DNA of 64,000 nt from Cobetia sp. cqz5-12 (GTDB lineage: Bacteria > Pseudomonadota > Gammaproteobacteria > Pseudomonadales > Halomonadaceae): NCBI RefSeq assembly GCF_016495405.1, contig NZ_CP044522.1, positions 3,829,638 to 3,893,637 on the forward strand, given 5' to 3'. The position numbers and the translations under genes are program-made. The number at the start of each line of letters is the position of its first letter. The stretch's first letter is position 1. This document shows, piece by piece, positions 48,558-57,210 of this stretch. The notes beneath the pieces were generated by a model, which was not told the origin of the DNA, did no database searches, and was given only the letters and a program-made list of their open reading frames with translations.

Positions 48558-49328
48558 TCAGTCATCGATGCCCAGCATGGTGGCAAGACGCTCCACCGGC
48601 AGGTAGCCCGGCACCATCTGGCCATCCGGCATCACGATGGCCGGGGTGCCCTGCACTCCCATGCGCGTGCCCAGCTGATACTGGCTTTGCACCGGCGCAT
48701 CGCAGCTGGCCGCCTGCTTGGGCACTTCGCCTTCATTCTTGATCTGGTTCATCGCCTCGGTACGATTCTCGGCGCACCACACCTGCGCCAGTTCACGCGC
48801 GCCCTGCGAGCGCATGCCACCGCGCGGGAAGGCCAGATAGCGCACCTCGATGCCACGTGCATTGAGCTCCGGCACTTCCTGGTGCAGCTTGCGGCAGTAC
48901 GGGCAGGTGGTATCGGTGAAGACACTGATCACCGCCTTGACCTCACCCGCGGGGCGGAAGATGACCATATCATCCTCACTCACCTCGGCCAGCAGCTTGA
49001 GGCGCTCGCCATTGGCCTTCTGCTCGCTGAGATTGACCAGCCCCTTGTCGCCATCATTGCGGTACATCTCACCCACGATCAGATGCTTGCCGTCGATATC
49101 GGTAAAGAAGCTCTCGCCACTGGTCAGGCGCACCTCATAAAGACCATCGATCGGGCTGGAGGCCAGTGATTCGACCGGCAGCGGCTGGCCATTGACGACG
49201 AGCTTGTCGCGCAGATCATCCAGCGCATCAGCCTGGGCCAATGGCGCCACAAGCGTCAGCATGGCGCCGGCGCTCAGGAGGCGGATCGCACGGGACAGGG
49301 CCTGCGGACGACGGAAAGACTTGCTCAT
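48558..49328 (-). CDS. dsbC: Thiol:disulfide isomerase DsbC-like
   Basis: Periplasmic disulfide isomerase. Signal peptide AIRLLSAGAMLTLVAPLAQA, then the N-terminal dimerisation domain (about 30-90), a linker helix and a thioredoxin-fold domain with active site TCPYC, the structural Cys pair (WCAEN and ASCDA) and cis-Pro loop GVQGTP. Length 256. The active-site dipeptide is Pro-Tyr, where E. coli DsbC has Gly-Tyr. The start at 49328 has AAGGAG just upstream. Order xerD-dsbC matches that in gammaproteobacteria. Confidence 0.95.
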   Translation of the reverse strand: MSKSFRRPQALSRAIRLLSAGAMLTLVAPLAQADALDDLRDKLVVNGQPLPVESLASSPIDGLYEVRLTSGESFFTDIDGKHLIVGEMYRNDGDKGLVNLSEQKANGERLKLLAEVSEDDMVIFRPAGEVKAVISVFTDTTCPYCRKLHQEVPELNARGIEVRYLAFPRGGMRSQGARELAQVWCAENRTEAMNQIKNEGEVPKQAASCDAPVQSQYQLGTRMGVQGTPAIVMPDGQMVPGYLPVERLATMLGIDD

Positions 49329-49367
49329 CAAACACTCCTTGGCGTCCGCGCGCAGAGGGAAGGACAC

Positions 49368-50276
49368 TCAGCCACGCGGATGATGTTCGGCATGCAGACG
49401 CTCCAGACGCGCCTGGGCCACATGGGTATAGATCTGGGTCGTGGAAAGATCACGATGTCCCAGCAACAGCTGCACGACACGCAGGTTGGCACCGTGATTG
49501 AGCAGGTGCGTGGCGAAGGCATGGCGCAGCGTATGCGGTGACAGAGGCTTGCTGATGGCCGCAGTCACGGCGTGACGCCGGATGCGATGCCAGAAGGTCT
49601 GTCGCGTCATGGCCTTGTCGTGCCGGCCGGGAAACAGTGCCGGACGCGTCTGGTCGGCCATCATCGCAGGTCGGCCAACGGACAGCCAGCGTGACAACCA
49701 GTCACAGGCCTCCTCGCCCAGCGGCACCAGCCGCTCACGATCGCCCTTGCCGGTGACACGCACGACGCCCTGGCGCAGATTGAGCGCATCGACACTCAGA
49801 TTGACCAGTTCGCTGATACGCAGCCCCGCCCCATAGAGCACTTCGAGCATGGTGCGGTCGCGCAGCCCGATGGGCGTCTCGAGATCCGGCGCCTCCAGCA
49901 GGCGCTCGACCTCCTCCTCATCCAGCGTGCCCGGCAGGCTGGGAATCACGCGCGGCAGGCGCACCTCATGCAGCGGGTCCGCCTCGATCATGCCTTCGGC
50001 CAGTGCCCAGCGATAGAAGCGCCGCAATGCCGACAGCAGGCGCGCCGTGGAGCGCAGCGCATGCGACTCACGCCGCGAGTCACAGAAGGCCTGCACCTTC
50101 TGCGGTGCCACGCTCAGCAACGGCACCGCGTCAGCGTTCGTCTCCGACTGATCGACCAACCAGCGCCGCCAGGCCGCGAGATCACTGCGATAGGCGCCGA
50201 GCGTATTGTCACTGGCACCCCGCTCTAGCCACAACGTATCGAGAAAGGCCTCGACCAACGCATCGTCGTCCATCAT
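49368..50276 (-). CDS. xerD: Tyrosine site-specific recombinase XerD
   Basis: Works with XerC at dif to resolve chromosome dimers under FtsK control. The 302-residue protein has the N-terminal SAM-like core-binding domain and the catalytic residues: Arg in GAGLRISELVNL, Lys in VTGKGDRERLVPLG, HxxR in SPHTLRHAFATHLL, His in LLGHRDLSTTQIY and the nucleophile Tyr of that last segment. Two adjacent ATGs (MMDDD) make the exact start uncertain by one codon. The genes recJ, thrC, hom and dsbC lie downstream on the same strand. Confidence 0.96.
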   Translation of the reverse strand: MMDDDALVEAFLDTLWLERGASDNTLGAYRSDLAAWRRWLVDQSETNADAVPLLSVAPQKVQAFCDSRRESHALRSTARLLSALRRFYRWALAEGMIEADPLHEVRLPRVIPSLPGTLDEEEVERLLEAPDLETPIGLRDRTMLEVLYGAGLRISELVNLSVDALNLRQGVVRVTGKGDRERLVPLGEEACDWLSRWLSVGRPAMMADQTRPALFPGRHDKAMTRQTFWHRIRRHAVTAAISKPLSPHTLRHAFATHLLNHGANLRVVQLLLGHRDLSTTQIYTHVAQARLERLHAEHHPRG

Positions 50277-50432
50277 TCCCGCTTCCCCATCCTGAATGAC
50301 GCGCCATCCGCGCTCGCCGTGGCCGTCATGTACCGCGGCACCGAGCCTGCGTGAGCCTCGATTCTACCGTGATGCCCTGACGATGAAATGAATCTGCTGC
50401 AAGTCACACCGGATTTCCCTGATGCACAAACA

Positions 50433-50469
50433 CGAAGACCCCGCCATGCATCGCATGGCGGGGTCTTCG
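50433..50469 (-). terminator. Terminator of the rpsP-rimM-trmD-rplS operon
   Basis: 17-bp perfect inverted repeat (arms 50433-50449 and 50453-50469, CGAAGACCCCGCCATGC), 74 bp past the rplS stop. On the minus strand it is followed by a short T-run (TGTTTGTGC). Confidence 0.85.
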
Positions 50470-50543
50470 TATGGCGGAGGAGCAAGTGGCAATTCGCTCC
50501 TCCGCAGTACTGCCGAGTTCTGCAGTCAGGGAATGCGGAGCGC

Positions 50544-50900
50544 TTAGCCCAGCTTTTCCTTGATGCGTGCAGACTTGCCGCTACGCTCACGGAGGTAGTA
50601 CAGCTTGGCCTGACGGACGTCACCACGACGCTTGACGTCGATAGCGGCAACCTGCGGGCTGTAAGTCTGGAAGGTACGCTCGACGCCCACACCGTGGGAG
50701 ATCTTGCGGACGGTGAAGGCGGAGTTCAGACCGCGGTTACGCTTGCCGATCACCACGCCTTCGAAGGCCTGCAGACGCTCGCGGGTACCTTCGACGACCT
50801 TGACCTGGACGACGATGGTGTCGCCCGGTGCAAAGGCCGGGATTTCCTTGGCCATCTGCTCGTTTTCGATCGCCTGGATCAGTTTATTCTTGCTGCTCAT
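50544..50900 (-). CDS. rplS: 50S ribosomal protein L19
   Basis: 118-residue ribosomal protein starting [20 protein letters not shown] with [16 protein letters not shown] and the C-terminal [19 protein letters not shown], all typical of L19. Last gene of the conserved rpsP-rimM-trmD-rplS operon; 196 bp separate it from trmD, with a hairpin at the trmD stop. Confidence 0.98.
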   Translation of the reverse strand: MSSKNKLIQAIENEQMAKEIPAFAPGDTIVVQVKVVEGTRERLQAFEGVVIGKRNRGLNSAFTVRKISHGVGVERTFQTYSPQVAAIDVKRRGDVRQAKLYYLRERSGKSARIKEKLG

Positions 50901-51067
50901 CGCTAGCTCCAAATTCGTTAGCATCAACCCTGAGGCTGATGTTCGTCATGACCCCGGCACCGCAAACGGCCTTGAACACGGGGATCGACCTTGTGTGTGA
51001 CGCGCCACGGAACTCCCGCAAGATGACTCCGGGCCGTGCCGCACCTCCGCCACGGTGGCGGCCTTCT

Positions 51068-51101
51068 CCTGACAGCGAACCTTCGGTTCGCAGCGGTCAG
51101 G
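51068..51101 (-). promoter_or_regulatory. Hairpin at the trmD stop codon, trmD-rplS gap
   Basis: Stem CCTGAC / GTCAGG with an inner stem GCGAAC / GTTCGC over a CTTCG loop. It contains the trmD stop codon. No T-run; it could reduce read-through from trmD to rplS or block 3' decay. Confidence 0.5.
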
Positions 51102-51849
51102 CCTTGCCTTTCCGGGCGTGCTGCGCGATGAACTCGTCGAGCAGCTTGCGCTCCTCACGAGTCAACGTGCGACTCTCCAGCAAATCCGGACGCCTGAGCC
51201 AGGTACGTCCCAGAGACTGCTGCAACCGCCAGCGCTTGATCAGGGCATGATTGCCACTGAGCAGAACATCCGGCACCCGCTTGCCGTCGATGACTTCAGG
51301 GCGGGTATAGTGCGGACAATCGAGCAGGCCATCGGTGAAGGAATCCTCCTCCGCGCTGGCTTCATGCCCGAGTACGCCCGGCACCAGGCGTGCCACCGTA
51401 TCGATCAGGACCATGGCCGGCAGTTCCCCGCCAGACAGGACGTAATCGCCGATCGACCACTCCTCGTCGATCTCCTCTTCCACCACGCGCTCATCAATGC
51501 CTTCATAGCGTCCGGCCACCACGATCAGACGCTCTTGCGTCGCCAGTTCGCGGGCACCGGCCTGATCCAGCTTGCGGCCTTGCGGGGAGAGATAGATCAC
51601 ACGAGCGTTGTCACCGCCAGCGGCGCGGGCGTCACGAATGGCGCCACGCAGGGTCTCGACCTTCATCAACATGCCGGGACCACCGCCGTAGGGACGATCA
51701 TCGACCGTACGGTGCCTGTCGGTGGCGTAGTCGCGAGGATTCCAGAAATCGACCTCGAGCAGGCCCTTGTCGACCGCTCGGCCGGTCACGCCACTGGCGG
51801 TAATCGCCGTGAACATTTCCGGAAACAGGCTCACTACACCAATCCACAC
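51097..51849 (-). CDS. trmD: tRNA (guanine37-N1)-methyltransferase
   Basis: Makes m1G37 in tRNAs with SAM, preventing +1 frameshifts. The 250-residue SPOUT-fold protein begins [13 protein letters not shown] (GTG start at 51849) and shows the trefoil-knot segments [13 protein letters not shown] and [21 protein letters not shown] with LSGGELPAM. It is 25 bp downstream of rimM. Confidence 0.97.
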   Translation of the reverse strand: MWIGVVSLFPEMFTAITASGVTGRAVDKGLLEVDFWNPRDYATDRHRTVDDRPYGGGPGMLMKVETLRGAIRDARAAGGDNARVIYLSPQGRKLDQAGARELATQERLIVVAGRYEGIDERVVEEEIDEEWSIGDYVLSGGELPAMVLIDTVARLVPGVLGHEASAEEDSFTDGLLDCPHYTRPEVIDGKRVPDVLLSGNHALIKRWRLQQSLGRTWLRRPDLLESRTLTREERKLLDEFIAQHARKGKA

Positions 51850-51874
51850 AGGCGTCAGCTCTCTGTGCTTAACA

Positions 51875-52441
51875 TCAGAATTCGGGATCCCAGTCGACGC
51901 TCATGCGCCCAGCAGTGAGATCCACATCGCGAACCACCTGATCGGGAAGGTACGGCACGAGCCGTTCCTTCTCATCGATGCTGTCGTCGTTAGGCTTTAT
52001 CACCAGAACGTCGTTGGCACCGGTTTCCATCAGGGTGCTCACTTTCCCGAGGCGCTGGCCATCCAGCGTCACCACCTCGAGACCTTCCAGTTGATGCCAG
52101 TAGTACTCACCGACTTCCAGCTGCGGCAGGTGCTGCTTGGGCAGGAGAATCTCCGCCCCGGCCAGCTCCTGTGCTGCTTCGCGACTGTCGATACCTTCGA
52201 GCTGTGCCACCAGGCCCTTGCCATGGCGACGCGCCTGAGCGAGGCGGGCGGGAATCTGCTTCCCGTCCAGCTTCAGCATCCAGCCAGCGTAATCGAAGAT
52301 GCCGTCAATCGGGCTGGTGTAGGAATACACCTTGAGCCAGCCTTTGACGCCATAGGGGCTGGTAAGCTTCCCCATTACCACGACATCATCGTCATGCGAT
52401 GACGCTGCGGTCGGCTGCGGGTTGTTCGGTTGAGTAGGCAT
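51875..52441 (-). CDS. rimM: Ribosome maturation factor RimM
   Basis: Assists late assembly of the 30S head, binding S19. The 188-residue protein has an N-terminal tail of about 20 residues, the beta-barrel entry [20 protein letters not shown] and a C-terminal PRC-barrel with [11 protein letters not shown] and [14 protein letters not shown]. It lies 7 bp downstream of rpsP. Confidence 0.97.
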   Translation of the reverse strand: MPTQPNNPQPTAASSHDDDVVVMGKLTSPYGVKGWLKVYSYTSPIDGIFDYAGWMLKLDGKQIPARLAQARRHGKGLVAQLEGIDSREAAQELAGAEILLPKQHLPQLEVGEYYWHQLEGLEVVTLDGQRLGKVSTLMETGANDVLVIKPNDDSIDEKERLVPYLPDQVVRDVDLTAGRMSVDWDPEF

Positions 52442-52448
52442 CCTGGAA

Positions 52449-52700
52449 TCAAGCCTGCTGCTTGCCAGCTTCCTTGATCAGCTGAGCGACACGGTCAGAG
52501 ACCTGTGCGCCCTGCTGCTGCCAGTGAGCGACGCGCTCGAGATCGACGCGCAGACGCTCTTCCTGGCCGCGAGCGACCGGGTTGAAGAAGCCGACGCGCT
52601 CGATGAAGCGGCCATCACGAGCTGTGCGGGAATCAGCCACAGCGAGGTGGTAGAAGGGACGCTTCTTGGCGCCACCACGTGCCAGACGAATGGTAACCAT
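52449..52700 (-). CDS. rpsP: 30S ribosomal protein S16
   Basis: 83-residue ribosomal protein starting [21 protein letters not shown], standard S16. The open frame continues 44 codons upstream through the intergenic hairpins; those residues are not S16-like and are rejected. First gene of the rpsP-rimM-trmD-rplS operon, behind ffh on the same strand. Confidence 0.98.
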   Translation of the reverse strand: MVTIRLARGGAKKRPFYHLAVADSRTARDGRFIERVGFFNPVARGQEERLRVDLERVAHWQQQGAQVSDRVAQLIKEAGKQQA

Positions 52701-52802
52701 TGCGTAATCTGTCCTTCGTGTTGAAGTGAAAATCGTGCCACAGAACTCGTCTTCGCATGGAGGGTCCACACGAAGAGGCGACATTCTACGGAAATTGGCA
52801 AG

Positions 52803-52863
52803 CCTTGGAAACCTTTTTCCAAGGCCATACACACGCTCCGTGGCACGGGACGTGCCACGGAGC
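52803..52863 (-). promoter_or_regulatory. Two adjacent hairpins in the ffh-rpsP gap
   Basis: Inverted repeats CCTTGGAAA / TTTCCAAGG (52803-52811 and 52816-52824) and GCTCCGTGGCACG / CGTGCCACGGAGC (52835-52847 and 52851-52863). Read on the minus strand, the strong GC stem comes first, 60 bp past ffh; the second, A/T-containing hairpin follows closer to rpsP. They may terminate ffh or set the ribosomal-operon expression. Confidence 0.55.
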
Positions 52864-52923
52864 GCAATTCCTGGTGTCAGCGCCCATGTCTCATCAGCGC
52901 TGCATCGGGCATCGGGTCAGCAA

Positions 52924-54360
52924 TCAGCGACGCGGGAAGCGTCCGCCGCCCATGCCGCCGGGGCCACCCATACCACCCATGCCACCCATACCACCGGGGC
53001 CGCCAGGACCACCGCCACCGCCCATCATGCCGGACATGCCACGCATCATCTTCTGCATGCCACCTTTCTTGCCGGCCTTCTTCATCATCTTGGCCATCTG
53101 CTTGTGCTGCTTGAGCAGACGGTTGAGATCAGGCACCTGAGTACCGGAACCCATGCAGATGCGGCGCTTGCGCGACCCATTGATGAGATCCGGGTTGCGA
53201 CGTTCCTTGGGCGTCATGGAGTTGATCATCGCCTCGAGCTTGCCCAGCTCCTTCTCGCTGGCCTGGCTCTGGGCGACTTCCGCCAGCTGCCCCATGCCCG
53301 GCAGCTTGGACATCAGGCTACCCATGCCACCCATGTTCTTGAGCTGCTGCAACTGGTCACGGAAGTCCTCGAGATCGAAGCCTTCGCCTTTCTTGACCTT
53401 GCTGGCCAGCTGCTCGGCCTTGCTCTTGTCGACGGTGCGCTCGGCTTCCTCGATCAGCGACAGCATGTCGCCCATGCCGAGGATGCGCGAGGCGATACGA
53501 TCCGGGTGGAAGGGCTCGAGGGCGTCGACCTTCTCCCCCATGCCCATGAACTTGATCGGCTTGCCGGTGATGTGACGCACGGACAGGGCCGCACCGCCAC
53601 GCGCATCACCGTCGGCCTTGGTCAGCACGACACCGGTCAGCGGCAAGGCTTCGTGGAAGGCCTTGGCGGTGTTGGCGGCATCCTGACCGGTCATCGCATC
53701 GACGACGAACAGTGTCTCGTCGGGATTGACGCTGCGGTGCAGGGCGGCGATCTCGTCCATCATGTCGGCATCGACATGCAGACGACCGGCGGTATCGACC
53801 AGCACCACGTCGTGGAACTGGATGCGCGCGTGCTTCATCGCCGCCTCGGCGATGGCCACCGGCTGCTGGGAGGAGTCGGAGGGGAAGAAATCGACCCCGA
53901 CTTCCTTGGCCAGCGTTTCCAGCTGGTCGATGGCGGCCGGACGATAGACGTCGGCCGAGACCACCAGCACCTTCTTCTTCTCGCGCTCGCGCAGGTAGCG
54001 TGCCAGCTTGGCGACGGTGGTCGTCTTGCCCGCACCCTGCAGGCCTGCCATCAGAATGACGGCCGGACTGCCCTTGAGCGTCAGGCCTTCATTGGCTTCG
54101 CCCATGATCGCTTCCAGCTCCTGCTGGACGATCTTGACGAACTGCTGGCCCGGCGACAGGCTCTTGGACACTTCCTGACCGACGGCACGTTCGCGCACTC
54201 GCTCGATGAAGGCCTTGACCACCGGCAGCGCGACATCGGCTTCAAGCAACGCCTTGCGCACTTCGCGCAGGGTGTCCTTGATGTTGTCTTCCGTCAGCTT
54301 GGCCTGGCCGGTAATCGACTTCAGCGTATGCGACAGGCGATCACTCAAACTTTGAAACAT
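52924..54360 (-). CDS. ffh: Signal recognition particle protein Ffh (SRP54)
   Basis: GTPase that binds signal sequences and 4.5S RNA and docks with FtsY. The 478-residue protein has the N domain, the G domain with GLQGAGKTTTVAKLA, DTAGRLHVDADMM and TKADGDARGGAAL, and the M domain with the RNA-binding motif GSRKRRICMGSGT. It ends in a low-complexity tail rich in Gly and Met (about 445-478, repeats of GGM), much longer than in E. coli. The start at 54360 is MFQSLSDRL. Its partner gene ftsY lies at 14.4-16.2 kb. Confidence 0.97.
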   Translation of the reverse strand: MFQSLSDRLSHTLKSITGQAKLTEDNIKDTLREVRKALLEADVALPVVKAFIERVRERAVGQEVSKSLSPGQQFVKIVQQELEAIMGEANEGLTLKGSPAVILMAGLQGAGKTTTVAKLARYLREREKKKVLVVSADVYRPAAIDQLETLAKEVGVDFFPSDSSQQPVAIAEAAMKHARIQFHDVVLVDTAGRLHVDADMMDEIAALHRSVNPDETLFVVDAMTGQDAANTAKAFHEALPLTGVVLTKADGDARGGAALSVRHITGKPIKFMGMGEKVDALEPFHPDRIASRILGMGDMLSLIEEAERTVDKSKAEQLASKVKKGEGFDLEDFRDQLQQLKNMGGMGSLMSKLPGMGQLAEVAQSQASEKELGKLEAMINSMTPKERRNPDLINGSRKRRICMGSGTQVPDLNRLLKQHKQMAKMMKKAGKKGGMQKMMRGMSGMMGGGGGPGGPGGMGGMGGMGGPGGMGGGRFPRR

Positions 54361-54744
54361 GGGCCTCTCCGGCTAGGGACGTCTGGGGTCCGCGCTGCGG
54401 GGACGAGGGCGTAAGCCACCTCGTGACCGGCGCACGGCATGACGCCCCAGCGCGTGAATGGTTATCCTGTCGCGCATTATACGCACAGGGCGGCCGTGTC
54501 TCCATGCATGCAAGGCTTGCAAGTCGCCATCCTGGTGATGACATGCCTGCAGGAGACAGTGCCGACAATCGTCATGCAATACGGAGTCTGTCGCCGCGCA
54601 GGCCTCATCGCCCGCGAGAACACGCGACAGGACACCGCGAGTGGATGCAATCCCGGCGGCGCATTCGGTATAGTCTCTGCAGATAGACAGTGCCTCAAGC
54701 GAGGCCTGATCTCCCGCTACCCTCCGGCACCTGGACAACAGCAC
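54361..54744. other. Divergent gap between ffh and ypjD-like gene
   Basis: A 384-bp gap. A minus-strand TATAAT at 54481-54476 suits the ffh promoter, and a plus-strand TATAGT at 54669-54674 suits the ypjD-like gene; neither has a good -35 box. An open frame from 54439 crosses the gap, but its residues do not resemble the family. Confidence 0.4.
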
Positions 54745-55542
54745 ATGCAGGCTCTGCCTTTTGCCTTTCTGGCCATCATCTTCTATCTCGGCGCCGGCCT
54801 CTGGCAGGGCCTTACCCTGACACGCCGCGTTCCGGCACGCACGCGTCTGGTGCGCAGTCTGGCGCTGATCGCCATCGCCTGCCATGCCGTGATCGTCTGG
54901 GTCACGCTCAACCACGGCGGCGCGCTGCACCTCGGACTGTTCGAGAGCGCGTCGCTGGTCAGCTGGGCCATCTGCCTGCTGCTGGTCGTCGCCAGCCTGT
55001 TCAAGCCGGTGATCGCCGGGGGCGCGGCGCTGTTCCCGGTCGCCGCCGCCTGCGTGCTCGGCGTGATGAACCTGCCGAGCGCCACCACCGAGAATCCGCT
55101 CTCCCCCGGTCTGGTCGCCCACATCTTCACCTCGGTAGCCGCATTGGCCTTCTTCAGCATCGCGGCCATGCAGGCCGGACTGCTGTCGCTGCAACAGCAC
55201 GCGCTCAAGAAACGTCATACCCGCGGCATCGTCCAGGTGCTGCCGGCATTGACCAGCATGGAACGTGCGCTGTTCGAGCTGATCTGGGCCGGCATGATCC
55301 TGCTCAGCGTGTCGATCATCAGCGGCACCATCTATCTGGACAACATGTTCGCCCAGCATCTGGCGCACAAGACGGTGCTCAGCCTCGGCGCCTGGATCAT
55401 CTTCGCCGTGCTGCTGTTCGGGCATCACGTACTGGGCTGGCGCGGCCAGCGTGCCGCCCGCTGGACACTGGGCGGCTGCCTGGTACTGGCGCTGGCCTTC
55501 TTCGGCACCAAGTTCGTGCTGCAAGTGGTATTTTCCCACTAA
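54745..55542 (+). CDS. ypjD: CcsA/YpjD-family inner-membrane protein
   Basis: 265-residue membrane protein with about eight TM helices, of the cytochrome c assembly (CcsA/ResC) superfamily. The start at 54745 (MQALPFAFLAIIFYLGAGLW) makes the N-terminus a TM helix. LFESASLVSWAI resembles the conserved haem-handling segment of CcsA proteins; HVVLGWRGQ-like GHHVLGWRGQRAA is family typical. YpjD is non-essential with no settled role. The order corB-like/ypjD/ffh/rpsP matches E. coli (yfjD-ypjD-ffh-rpsP). Confidence 0.88.
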   Translation: MQALPFAFLAIIFYLGAGLWQGLTLTRRVPARTRLVRSLALIAIACHAVIVWVTLNHGGALHLGLFESASLVSWAICLLLVVASLFKPVIAGGAALFPVAAACVLGVMNLPSATTENPLSPGLVAHIFTSVAALAFFSIAAMQAGLLSLQQHALKKRHTRGIVQVLPALTSMERALFELIWAGMILLSVSIISGTIYLDNMFAQHLAHKTVLSLGAWIIFAVLLFGHHVLGWRGQRAARWTLGGCLVLALAFFGTKFVLQVVFSH

Positions 55543-55641
55543 GCCCTGCCACCCCGACAGAGATCGCTCGCTGCGCCTGATGCATTGCAGCGAGCGTGTC
55601 AGTATCATGCGCCTAAATCCGCCACCGAGGACCCTTCACTC

Positions 55642-56919
55642 TTGAGCGACGACACCCCGTTGGGGCTGCTGTTCGGCCTACTGGTCATCCTGATCATCCT
55701 GTCTGCCTTCTTCTCGAGTTCCGAGACCGGCATGATGTCGATCAACCGCTACCGTCTCAGTCACCGCGCCAAGGGCGGTGAGCGCGGCGCCAAGCGTGTT
55801 ACCCGCCTGCTTTCCCGCCCGGACCGCCTGATCGGCGTCATCCTGATCGGCAACAACTTCGTCAACAACCTGGCCGCCTCGCTGGCGACCATCATCGCGA
55901 TCCATTACTTCGGTGATGTCTCGGGCCCGGCCGTCTCGACCGCCGTGCTGACCATCGTGGTGCTGATCTTTGCCGAAGTGACGCCCAAGACCATGGCCGC
56001 CGTGAATCCGGAACGCATCGCCTATCCGGCCTCGCTGGTGCTGGAACCGTTGCTCAAGCTGCTCTACCCGCTGGTCTGGCTGGTCAATGGCATCTCCAAT
56101 GGCCTGCTGCGCCTGTTCGGCGTGCGCGATGTCAGCGGCGGCGCCGACAGCCTGACCCGCGACGAGCTGCGCACCGTGGTCCACGAAGCCGGCAGCATGA
56201 TCCCGCGGCGCCACCAGGGCATGCTGCTGTCGATTCTCGATCTCGAGAACGTCACCGTCGATGACATCATGGTGCCGCGTCAGGAGATCTTCGGCATCGA
56301 CCTGGACGATGATCTCGACATCATCCTCAGCCATATCCGCGCCAGTCAGCACACGCGGGTGCCGGTCTACAAGGGTGACATCAACAACATCATCGGTATC
56401 CTGCACCTGCGCAACGCGGCGCGTTTCCTGTCGCTGGACGAGGTCACCAAGGCCTCCATCATCCAGGAAGCCCGCGAGCCCTACTTCATCCCGGAATCCA
56501 CGCCGCTGCATACCCAGCTGCTCAACTTCCAGAAGCAGAAGCGTCGCATCGGCATCGTGGTCGACGAGTATGGCGATGTGCAGGGGCTGGCGACGCTGGA
56601 GGACATCCTCGAGGAGATCGTCGGCGAGTTCACCACTGATGTCGCCGGTACGCATCAGGAGATCCACCCGCAGGACAACGGCAGCTACGTGATCGAGGGC
56701 ACCGCCAACATCCGCGAGATCAACAAGGCCATCGGCTGGCAGCTGCCGACTGACGGTCCCAAGACGCTCAACGGCCTGATTCTGGAGCACCTGGAATCAT
56801 TCCCCGATGCCCCGGCCAGTCTCGCCATCGGCACCACGCGCATCGAGATCCAGCAGGTGAAGGACAACCAGATCACCTCGGCACGCTGCTGGCAGGCGGC
56901 TCGCACCACGCGCAGCTGA
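55642..56919 (+). CDS. corB: CorB/CorC-like (CNNM-type) membrane transporter with CBS pair
   Basis: 425-residue inner-membrane protein of the CorC/HlyC (CNNM) group, linked to Mg2+ or Co2+ transport. DUF21 (about 5-180) has IILSAFFSSSETGMMSINRY and LIGNNFVNNLAASLA; then two CBS domains (about 200-320) with VDDIMVPRQEI; then the CorC_HlyC domain (about 340-410). The start is TTG at 55642 with GAGG about 12 nt upstream; an open frame to 55585 also begins with TTG but adds residues out of family. It follows ypjD-like, the E. coli order. Confidence 0.87.
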   Translation: MSDDTPLGLLFGLLVILIILSAFFSSSETGMMSINRYRLSHRAKGGERGAKRVTRLLSRPDRLIGVILIGNNFVNNLAASLATIIAIHYFGDVSGPAVSTAVLTIVVLIFAEVTPKTMAAVNPERIAYPASLVLEPLLKLLYPLVWLVNGISNGLLRLFGVRDVSGGADSLTRDELRTVVHEAGSMIPRRHQGMLLSILDLENVTVDDIMVPRQEIFGIDLDDDLDIILSHIRASQHTRVPVYKGDINNIIGILHLRNAARFLSLDEVTKASIIQEAREPYFIPESTPLHTQLLNFQKQKRRIGIVVDEYGDVQGLATLEDILEEIVGEFTTDVAGTHQEIHPQDNGSYVIEGTANIREINKAIGWQLPTDGPKTLNGLILEHLESFPDAPASLAIGTTRIEIQQVKDNQITSARCWQAARTTRS

Positions 56920-56957
56920 CGCGCCATGCGCGTTGCCACGCAGCACGGCACTCTCGA

Positions 56958-56987
56958 CGACAGGCCCGCCAATTGGCGGGCCTGTCG
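56958..56987. terminator. Perfect 30-bp palindrome after the CorB-like gene
   Basis: CGACAGGCCCGCCAA followed at once by its reverse complement TTGGCGGGCCTGTCG, 38 bp past the stop. Probably the terminator, although no T-run follows. Confidence 0.6.
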
Positions 56988-57010
56988 CGTCTGGGGCACG
57001 CCAATTCGCC

Positions 57011-57066
57011 CAGGCACTCATTTGCAGGTGCTCATTTGCGGGTGCTCAGACGCAGCTGCTCAGGTG
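57011..57066 (+). repeat. 14-bp tandem repeat, four units
   Basis: CAGGCACTCATTTG, CAGGTGCTCATTTG, CGGGTGCTCAGACG and CAGCTGCTCAGGTG follow each other without a gap (57011, 57025, 57039, 57053). They lie 145 bp before the Bcr-like gene; possible operator array or slippage-prone repeat. Confidence 0.7.
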
Positions 57067-57210
57067 CAAGAACCAGCTGCAATACGGTGTTGCAGACCAC
57101 GACACGCAAGCGGCCCGAACCCACGCTATGCTGTGCGCGTTCGCGCTGCCCGCCAGCGCCAGACGCCACGGACCTGCGCCAGAGCAGGCTGAATCACCGC
57201 TCCCCCTGCA

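Noticed and set aside
54439-54744. Extended N-terminus of the ypjD-like protein.
   Set aside because: The extra 102 residues are polar, unlike the family, and cross the region where the divergent ffh promoter must lie.
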